Origin: a virus
Virus record (IMG/VR): IMGVR_UViG_3300023176_002313
Location: 1 to 22,996 of that record
Reading direction: 5' to 3' (one strand)
DNA length: 22,996 bases
The position numbers were made by a program, and so were the translations under genes. Positions 15,329 through 20,170 of the stretch are shown here, piece by piece. The stretch's first letter is position 1; each line of letters opens with the position of its first letter. A model generated the notes under the pieces. The model searched no databases. It had not been told where the DNA came from and was given only the letters and a program-made list of their open reading frames with translations.

Positions 15329-15998
15329 TGAATCTTTCCGTATAGAATCCTTTAAACTGTGGCAAAGGATGTTTGTCATTATTAAAAAAGTGTCCAATAC
15401 TTTTGGTGGTATACTGAGTTGCCCAACAACGTCTTACTTTTTTACTGTTGTTCTTTGTGGACCAGTGCACAGTGTTACCATCAAATATAACTGCGTCTCC
15501 TGCCTTTGGACGTGGTGCGAAAAATTTTTTCTTCGCCCGAAAAGATATGGGACCGTTATTACTAGTTATATCATCCAAAATCCAATTAATGTTGACCAGT
15601 TTGTAGTCCCCTCTGGCAGCTGCCTCAGGGTCAGGACCCCATTCGTTGTCTGTATGAATCATAAACTCAAACTCTTCGTTAGGATACTTGGCGACAATCT
15701 CATCATTAAAGAAATATATTTCGTCAGTCTCTAAAAACTTAGTGGCAGTATCATACTGCTTTTTGCTGGTGTACAACTCCATGAGTTTAGGACTCATGTC
15801 TCCAGCACGTTCTAACCCACGCCAGTATCTACCAGTACCAACATCTCTTGGTTTACCGTCCATCTTATGGATCAGATACCAGCGTTTGAGTTTGAGAGTC
15901 TCCCACTGTGCTATCTTCAGTTCTTCGGGAGTGATGTAGTTTTCTACAATTGTGAACCCATGGTTTTTGTATTCTTTAAGATGGCGTTTTTCGATCAT
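15297..15998 (-). CDS. Phytanoyl-CoA dioxygenase (PhyH)-like Fe(II)/2OG oxygenase
   Basis: 233-aa protein starting MIEKRHLKEYKNHGFTIVEN, the usual N-terminal plan of PhyH-family proteins. Iron ligands are visible as MIHTDNEWG (H115, D117) and DGNTVHWSTKN (H178), and GDAVIFDGN precedes the second His as expected. KLVNINWILDDITSNNGPIS is the central strand pair. PhyH-family enzymes use 2-oxoglutarate and O2 to hydroxylate substrates, giving succinate and CO2. The start overlaps the 59-aa membrane gene stop as ATGA; an upstream open stretch to 16076 is covered by that gene and rejected. The substrate is unknown. Confidence 0.82.
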   Translation of the reverse strand: MIEKRHLKEYKNHGFTIVENYITPEELKIAQWETLKLKRWYLIHKMDGKPRDVGTGRYWRGLERAGDMSPKLMELYTSKKQYDTATKFLETDEIYFFNDEIVAKYPNEEFEFMIHTDNEWGPDPEAAARGDYKLVNINWILDDITSNNGPISFRAKKKFFAPRPKAGDAVIFDGNTVHWSTKNNSKKVRRCWATQYTTKSIGHFFNNDKHPLPQFKGFYTERFNVSHLPSSQI

Positions 15999-16174
15999 AA
16001 ACCGATAAGACCCCAACCATGGTTGGCGATAGCATTTAAGATAATGAACCAGCAGGTTGCCATATGTGTAACCCACCAGATTGTGCGAATGACAGCGACG
16101 GAGTCTGCTTGACGATTGGTTTCGCCGACTTTCTCACCGAGGGACTGCGCCCATATTCTCCACCACTTTCGCAT
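15995..16174 (-). CDS. Small one-helix membrane protein, 59 aa
   Basis: Starts MRKWWRIWAQSLGEKVGETN and continues with RTIWWVTHMATCWFIILNAI, a likely membrane segment. Proteins starting MRKWWRIWAQSLGEK are familiar from T4-like marine phages, where they are unassigned. Its ATG is only 6 nt after the CCA end of tRNA-Pro, with no room for a normal ribosome site outside the tRNA. Its stop overlaps the next gene as ATGA. Reality is well supported by this tiling. Confidence 0.8.
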   Translation of the reverse strand: MRKWWRIWAQSLGEKVGETNRQADSVAVIRTIWWVTHMATCWFIILNAIANHGWGLIGL

Positions 16175-16180
16175 AATTCT

Positions 16181-16257
16181 TGGTCGGGGATGAAGGATTT
16201 GAACCTACGACCTTCCGCTCCCAAAGCGGACGCACTACCAAGCTGTGCTAATCCCCG
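16181..16257 (-). tRNA. tRNA-Pro (anticodon UGG), CCA encoded
   Basis: A 77-nt cloverleaf can be folded on the minus strand. The acceptor stem is CGGGGAT/ATCCCCG, then discriminator A and encoded CCA. The D stem is GCAC/GTGC with AGCTTGGTA in the loop. The anticodon stem is TCCGC/GCGGA with loop TTTGGGA, giving anticodon UGG. The T stem is GTAGG/CCTTC around TTCAAAT, with one T-T mismatch. It would decode CCN proline codons. The mismatch could slightly weaken it, but other elements are intact. Confidence 0.93.
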
Positions 16258-16286
16258 AAAAGGTTAGGTGTTGCCGAAGCAACACC
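16258..16286 (-). terminator. UUCG hairpin with short U-run between the wHTH gene and tRNA
   Basis: Perfect 8-bp stem GGTGTTGC/GCAACACC capped by a TTCG tetraloop (16267-16286, minus strand), followed by TAACC and TTTT. The T-run ends exactly at the tRNA 5' end. It could be a Rho-independent terminator for the gene at 16294-16536 or a processing/stabilising stem. The short U-run makes full termination uncertain. Confidence 0.55.
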
Positions 16287-16293
16287 CGTCCTA

Positions 16294-16536
16294 TTACGCA
16301 CCCAACGCAGCGTAACCAGCGGCGACCATCGCACGAGTAGGAGTACCCAGACGATAGAAGTTCTTGGTTTGACCCTTGCTGTTAGTACGCTCGTTTGCGT
16401 AGATGGCGAAACCATCTGCTCGCAGCGAACGAACTACTTCGCGTGGGTTTTTGACGTTGAAACGAGCAGAGATCTGCTTAGCAGTGAATTGCTCGCCAGT
16501 TTGGAGTGCTTCAAGCACGCGTGCCTTCTTAGACAT
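16294..16536 (-). CDS. Small winged-helix-like DNA-binding protein, 80 aa
   Basis: MSKKARVLEALQTGEQFTAK is followed by QISARFNVKNPREVVRSLR, a helix-turn-helix with recognition helix around NPREVVRSLR, then a beta wing GFAIYANERTNSKGQTKNFY. The hydrophobic, Ala-rich tail ends AAGYAALGA. It probably binds DNA and could regulate phage or host genes; the target is unknown. It has its own GGGAG ribosome site 8 nt before the ATG. The gene is bounded by hairpins on both sides, so it may be a separate transcription unit. Similar short proteins occur in T4-like marine phages. Confidence 0.8.
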   Translation of the reverse strand: MSKKARVLEALQTGEQFTAKQISARFNVKNPREVVRSLRADGFAIYANERTNSKGQTKNFYRLGTPTRAMVAAGYAALGA

Positions 16537-16568
16537 AATATATCTCCCTTAGAGATTTCAAGTTTAAC

Positions 16569-16587
16569 AAAATGCGCAGTATTGCGC
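16569..16587 (-). terminator. Weak terminator-like hairpin after peroxiredoxin gene
   Basis: Stem GCGCA/TGCGC around an ATAC loop (16574-16587), followed by ATTTTGTT on the minus strand, 3 nt after the peroxiredoxin stop codon. The stem is only 5 bp, so termination would be partial. Confidence 0.35.
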
Positions 16588-16589
16588 GA

Positions 16590-17132
16590 TCATTCACCCA
16601 CAAGGTCAGCGTATACAACATCGGGGCAGGTGACTTCATACGGATCAAATTCGTAATCGTCACGTTTCCCAGCTTCTGACCACCAGTGAGTAATGAACCC
16701 ATCAACTACCATGGCAGCAAATCTCCAAGATCGCTTACCCATGCCGTAGTTATCCTTGTACACGGTCATATTCAAACCGCCAGTGAACCTTGCAGAACCA
16801 TCAGGAATCATTTTTACTTTTGTGATTCCTAGATCTGCTGCCCACTTATTCATAACAAAGGCATCGTTAACAGAAATACAATAGATTTCGTCAACTCCTG
16901 CTGCTATAAATTGATCATACATTGCTTCATAACCAGGAAGTTGCAACTCCGTACAAGTAGGAGTGAATGCTCCTGGCAGAGAAAATAACAGCACTTTTTT
17001 ATTGTTAAATGCTTGATTTGTTGTGAGATCTTCCCAGCGATATGGATTATCACCGCCAATAGATTCGTCACGAACTCTCATCTTGAATGTTACAGGAGGG
17101 ACACGCATTCCCCTCATTTCGTGTGCTTCCAT
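16590..17132 (-). CDS. Peroxiredoxin, Prx5-type
   Basis: 180-aa thiol peroxidase that reduces H2O2 and organic peroxides. LLFSLPGAFTPTCTELQLPG carries the peroxidatic Cys60 in the P..T..C motif. EIYCISVNDAFVMNKWA and KMIPDGSARFTGGLNM are typical Prx5 stretches, and GKRSWRFAAMVVDG supplies the conserved Arg. A C-terminal Cys in EVTCPDVVYADL may act in resolution. The ATG at 17132 overlaps the upstream stop as TAATG; a later ATG at 17117 with GGAAG upstream is an alternative. It lies in the gp45 operon, so it should be expressed with replication genes and could protect the host against oxidative stress during infection. Confidence 0.93.
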   Translation of the reverse strand: MEAHEMRGMRVPPVTFKMRVRDESIGGDNPYRWEDLTTNQAFNNKKVLLFSLPGAFTPTCTELQLPGYEAMYDQFIAAGVDEIYCISVNDAFVMNKWAADLGITKVKMIPDGSARFTGGLNMTVYKDNYGMGKRSWRFAAMVVDGFITHWWSEAGKRDDYEFDPYEVTCPDVVYADLVGE

Positions 17133-17371
17133 TAGTCGTTCTCGCTATGAAACTGCTCGCACATCTGAGCGATCTGTACACACTGATCACGCAGTTGTCC
17201 AATCGCCGACATCTCCTCACCCTTGACTGCGCCACGTTGACACATAGCGTCAAGGACTGAGATGGTAGTGCGCGAGGCACGGAATGATGCGTCATAGATA
17301 GGACGCACGTCTTCAATCGTCATAGTCTTTGCAGATGCTGCTGCTTCTGCCTTTTGCTTTGCTTCACCCAT
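17132..17371 (-). CDS. Small helical hypothetical protein, 79 aa
   Basis: Ala/Lys-rich N-terminus (GEAKQKAEAAASAKTMTIED) followed by helices DASFRASRTTISVLDAMC and AIGQLRDQCVQIAQMCEQFH with three Cys. No membrane segment. Two consecutive ATG codons are present: the first overlaps the gp45 stop as TAATG, while the second (17371) is better spaced (7 nt) from GGAG. No family recognised. It sits between the clamp and the peroxiredoxin and may interact with the replication machinery, but nothing in the sequence shows this. Confidence 0.75.
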   Translation of the reverse strand: MGEAKQKAEAAASAKTMTIEDVRPIYDASFRASRTTISVLDAMCQRGAVKGEEMSAIGQLRDQCVQIAQMCEQFHSEND

Positions 17372-17373
17372 CA

Positions 17374-18048
17374 TTATGCTCCGTAGGTTGATGATTTTTC
17401 CAGAGCGATGTAGTAGACAACATCGGTACTGGTGTTCTTAAACTCTGAAATAAGTTTAGAAGATACTGACACTTCATAGTCCCCGTCGATCAACTTTAGG
17501 TTAGCGACGTTCATTACAAACATGAAGTCCTCAGTCTCATATGAGCCAGGAACTGTAATGTCAAACGCACTAGAAGTTGCATTATTAGGATCTACAACAG
17601 TCAATTTAATACTGCCATCATTGGCGGTAATGGTCATCTTCTCGTGACCCAACGCACCAGCGGCACGTTTGACTTTATTTAGTGTTGCAAGATCAAGAGT
17701 AAACTTGACTTCTGACTCAACCATAGTAATATCTTTCTGAGGAGTTGTCAGAATAGACTCGTCGCTGTAAAAATACTTGACGTTGGATCGACCAGAAGAA
17801 TCAGACACAGTGACAAATTCTTCTGCGAATGATAAATCAGGCGCATCGACAAGACCGAGGACAGCAAGGAACTCATCTAGATTGAAAATACCAAATGTTG
17901 AAGTAAACTCTTGATCTAGATTAGCGATCGCCATTATGTTCTTCGCTTCGGCAATAGTCTTGATCTTTTTACCTTCAGATAAAATAATATTTTGTTGAAT
18001 GGAGGCAAAGTTCTTAAGAACTGCCATGGTGTTTTCATTGAGTTGCAT
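17374..18048 (-). CDS. 45: Sliding clamp, gp45-like
   Basis: 224-aa DNA polymerase processivity clamp (T4 gp45 is 228 aa), forming a trimeric ring that also activates late transcription in T4. The N-terminus MQLNENTMAVLKNFASIQQN matches the T4 pattern MKLSKDTTALLKNFATI. Later blocks SEVKFTLDLATLNKVKRAAG and KLIDGDYEVSVSSKLISEF also fit. Of two ATG codons, the second (18048) gives the family N-terminus and a 6-nt spacing from AGGAG. The gene overlaps a 51-aa ORF upstream. It is the first member of the conserved 45-44-62-regA-43 series. Confidence 0.95.
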   Translation of the reverse strand: MQLNENTMAVLKNFASIQQNIILSEGKKIKTIAEAKNIMAIANLDQEFTSTFGIFNLDEFLAVLGLVDAPDLSFAEEFVTVSDSSGRSNVKYFYSDESILTTPQKDITMVESEVKFTLDLATLNKVKRAAGALGHEKMTITANDGSIKLTVVDPNNATSSAFDITVPGSYETEDFMFVMNVANLKLIDGDYEVSVSSKLISEFKNTSTDVVYYIALEKSSTYGA

Positions 18049-18190
18049 CATTATCTCCTAGTTCCTCAATCCTGTATAAAATATCTTCAACAGCAGTAAC
18101 GTATCCGCTGATGAAGTCAGGGTTCTCATCATAGTACCCTTTCTTTGCTTCCTTCATAATATTATGCAGGAAAGGCATCAACTCATCCAT
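18035..18190 (-). CDS. Small acidic hypothetical protein, 51 aa
   Basis: MDELMPFLHNIMKEAKKGYY opens the protein, followed by DENPDFISGYVTAVEDILYR and an acidic tail. The start overlaps the methyltransferase stop as TAATG and the stop overlaps the clamp gene by 14 nt, so the ORF exactly fills the space between two genes. Its last codons include the clamp's AGGAG ribosome site. Mostly helical; family not recognised. Confidence 0.72.
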   Translation of the reverse strand: MDELMPFLHNIMKEAKKGYYDENPDFISGYVTAVEDILYRIEELGDNDATQ

Positions 18191-18855
18191 TACTTGATCC
18201 ATGCCCAAGTGGCATCATATGCACACCAAGTGGCATCTGGGTCATTCTCTTTGATAAAGTTCCTGACGGTTTGTCTGATCCCTTTATCATTCCAATCATG
18301 ACCAGAAAATAGTCCACCTTTCTTGACCTTTGGCCACCATTCATTCAACTCGCGTTGCGCTTGCTCTATAGAAAGATAAGCATCAAGGAATACAAAGTCA
18401 AGACTATCGTCTTCAAACTGCTGGACTGCTTCGCTGGTATCCATCTCAAGTATTTCGGCACGATGTGCTTCGCCACTGAAATAAACAAAGTTCAAGGCAG
18501 TTTCTCTAACAAGATCCATCTCAGGTATAGTGGTCTTTTTTCCTGCGCGAGTACCGTCTGTACCAATGTAATCGTCATAAGCAACCCAAGAGTCTACGCC
18601 ATACAAAGTCTTGATGTTAGGGCAGCACTGAAGCAAAGTGCAGAAAGATTCTGCGCGATACAATCCAAGTTCTACACCAACCAAGTCTTTGCCCAGTGTA
18701 CCGATAGTCAATACCAAACTACGAATATCAGGGAACTGATCCCTGAAATCATATCGGTGCCAACCTTCGGGATGAGGAGGAGACGTCTGATCAATTTCCG
18801 GAGTTGCCCTCCGACGACGCATCGTCCAAGTTTCAGTTGGATAAGAACTCCTCAT
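18190..18855 (-). CDS. Class I SAM-dependent methyltransferase-like protein
   Basis: 221-aa protein with a Rossmann methyltransferase core. LVGVELGLYRAESFCTLLQ is motif I and TLYGVDSWVAYDDY follows with the acidic residue for SAM ribose. Later, SLDFVFLDAYLSIEQAQREL and VKKGGLFSGHDWND are post-I and motif VI-like. Similar proteins occur in T4-like marine phages, some near glycosyltransferases; the substrate is unknown. The frame is open to an ATG at 18894, but that ATG coincides with the predicted transcription start and has no ribosome site. The ATG at 18855 has AGGAA 8 nt upstream and is preferred. Confidence 0.78.
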   Translation of the reverse strand: MRSSYPTETWTMRRRRATPEIDQTSPPHPEGWHRYDFRDQFPDIRSLVLTIGTLGKDLVGVELGLYRAESFCTLLQCCPNIKTLYGVDSWVAYDDYIGTDGTRAGKKTTIPEMDLVRETALNFVYFSGEAHRAEILEMDTSEAVQQFEDDSLDFVFLDAYLSIEQAQRELNEWWPKVKKGGLFSGHDWNDKGIRQTVRNFIKENDPDATWCAYDATWAWIK

Positions 18856-18900
18856 AAAAGAAGTTCCTGGGTTATTTGGGTTTGCTACTGCCATAATTAT

Positions 18901-18928
18901 ATTCTACCTATCTAATCTCAAATGTCAA
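18901..18928 (-). promoter_or_regulatory. Consensus promoter for the methyltransferase-gp45 block
   Basis: Perfect -35 TTGACA (18923-18928), 16-nt spacer and -10 TAGAAT (18901-18906). The -35 overlaps the stop of the AAA+ gene. Predicted +1 falls at 18894, giving a 39-nt leader to the preferred methyltransferase start. Confidence 0.65.
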
Positions 18929-20048
18929 GCTCTTCCGACGAATTATTTTCGTCGGTCTCAACCTTATCGTCGAGTTTAGTATATAGGTCGCGGAAAGCAA
19001 GTTTGGTTTCCTCGTCGAAACGATTGGTGCACATTTCGATCGCAGTCATACGGTCACCGAAGATCGCGAATGCTTTGATGATGTGAACCAGTCGGCGAGT
19101 CGAGATGATCTCGTCAACGCCACCGTCCATGAAAGTCTTGCGAATGATATCCGCCCAGTCAACAAGTTTCTGAAGATAGTCATCGTCATTGACACCAACA
19201 GAGTCAGCGACTTTGTCAAGAATCTTGCGCTCGATAGCAGGTGAAGGATACTCCTGCTCACAGGTAATCGGATAACGCTCAAGGAATGCCTCGTTGAGGA
19301 TGTTAGTACCGATGAAGCGACCATCGTCAGATCCCTTCCCCTTCGTGTTCGCGGTAGCAACCACGGTGAACCCATGAGCAGGAGTGATATACTCACCAGT
19401 CTTCTTGATGAAGTATCCTTTGCCCTCAAGGATAGACTGAAGGCACATGACTTTGGCAGGGTTCGCCAAGTCGATCTCGTCACAGAGCAGGACGGCACCC
19501 TTCTCCATTGCCTTGATAACTGGTCCTTTGAAGAACTTGGTATCACCGTTGACCAAACGGAAACCACCGATCAGGTCGTCCTCGTCAGTCTCGACGGTGA
19601 AGTTGACGCGAATGACTTCGCGCTTGGTCGCGGCACATGCCTGCTCGACCATGTAAGTCTTGCCATTGCCAGACAGACCAGTGATGAAGATAGGATAGAA
19701 CTGCTTCGACTTGATCACGTCACGCACGGTGCGGAAATTGCCGAAGGGCACGAACAAGTCATCCTTGGCAGGAGTCAGGTTGTGCTCGAATCCATCGCTG
19801 TCCACGATCAACGAGGCAGTAGGAGTAGGTGCGGGAGCAACCACAGCGGGAGCAGGAGCACCAGACACAGGGGGAAACTGATACAGACCACGCTTGACAC
19901 GAGTCGTCTTGTTCATCACCTTGGCGGTAGATGACAGGGCGACATCGTGACGTTCGGCAATCTCCTCGAAAGTCTTGTTGCTGACTTGCTGAGGCGCATC
20001 GCCCAGTTCACGCAGACAAATATCCAGAAACTCTTGTGACTTACTCAT
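18918..20048 (-). CDS. MoxR/CobS-like AAA+ ATPase
   Basis: 376-aa AAA+ ATPase of the MoxR/CobS/NorQ group. After an N-terminal helical region and a Pro/Ala linker (about 60-80), Walker A GLSGNGKT lies near residue 125. VLLCDEIDLANP is Walker B, FTVVATANTKGKG is sensor 1 and NEAFLERYPITCEQEYPSP holds the arginine-finger region. Such ATPases work with a VWA-domain partner to remodel or insert metal into a target; the VWA protein is the next gene upstream. In cyanophages these have been labelled CobS, but no cobalamin gene is nearby. The start at 20048 (MSKSQEF) is chosen; in-frame ATGs at 20066 and 20072 precede it. The C-terminus is acidic. Confidence 0.9.
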   Translation of the reverse strand: MSKSQEFLDICLRELGDAPQQVSNKTFEEIAERHDVALSSTAKVMNKTTRVKRGLYQFPPVSGAPAPAVVAPAPTPTASLIVDSDGFEHNLTPAKDDLFVPFGNFRTVRDVIKSKQFYPIFITGLSGNGKTYMVEQACAATKREVIRVNFTVETDEDDLIGGFRLVNGDTKFFKGPVIKAMEKGAVLLCDEIDLANPAKVMCLQSILEGKGYFIKKTGEYITPAHGFTVVATANTKGKGSDDGRFIGTNILNEAFLERYPITCEQEYPSPAIERKILDKVADSVGVNDDDYLQKLVDWADIIRKTFMDGGVDEIISTRRLVHIIKAFAIFGDRMTAIEMCTNRFDEETKLAFRDLYTKLDDKVETDENNSSEELDI

Positions 20049-20083
20049 AATCAAACTCTCTCTCATATCCAATCAATACAACC

Positions 20084-20112
20084 ATTATACTGAAACTGGG
20101 GTACAAACGCAA
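20084..20112 (-). promoter_or_regulatory. Sigma70-like promoter of the AAA+ gene
   Basis: -35 TTGCGT (20107-20112), 17-nt spacer and perfect -10 TATAAT (20084-20089). The spacer contains TTTGTACCC-related sequence and TTCAGT, shared with the promoter before the VWA gene. The predicted leader to ATG 20048 is about 29 nt. Confidence 0.65.
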
Positions 20113-20144
20113 ATCGAAAATACTGTAGGAGAATCAATGACTTA
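20084..20144 (-). repeat. Copy A of a promoter-bearing intergenic repeat
   Basis: From the VWA stop codon to the -10 hexamer this segment shares TAAGTC.TTGATT, TACAGT, TTTTC, TTTGTACCC and TTCAGT..ATAAT, in order and near-identical spacing, with 22503-22563 upstream of the VWA gene. Confidence 0.7.
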
Positions 20145-20170
20145 GGCAACCTTCGCTACCAAGTCATTGA
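20134..20170 (-). other. Long RNA hairpin over the end of the VWA gene
   Basis: On the minus strand TCAATGACTT (20161-20170) pairs with AAGTCATTGA (20134-20143), a perfect 10-bp stem. It continues as GGTAGC/GTTGCC with two G-U pairs, one bulged U and a C(GAAG)G loop. The stop codon is inside the 3' arm. No U-run follows, so it is not a standard terminator. Confidence 0.6.
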
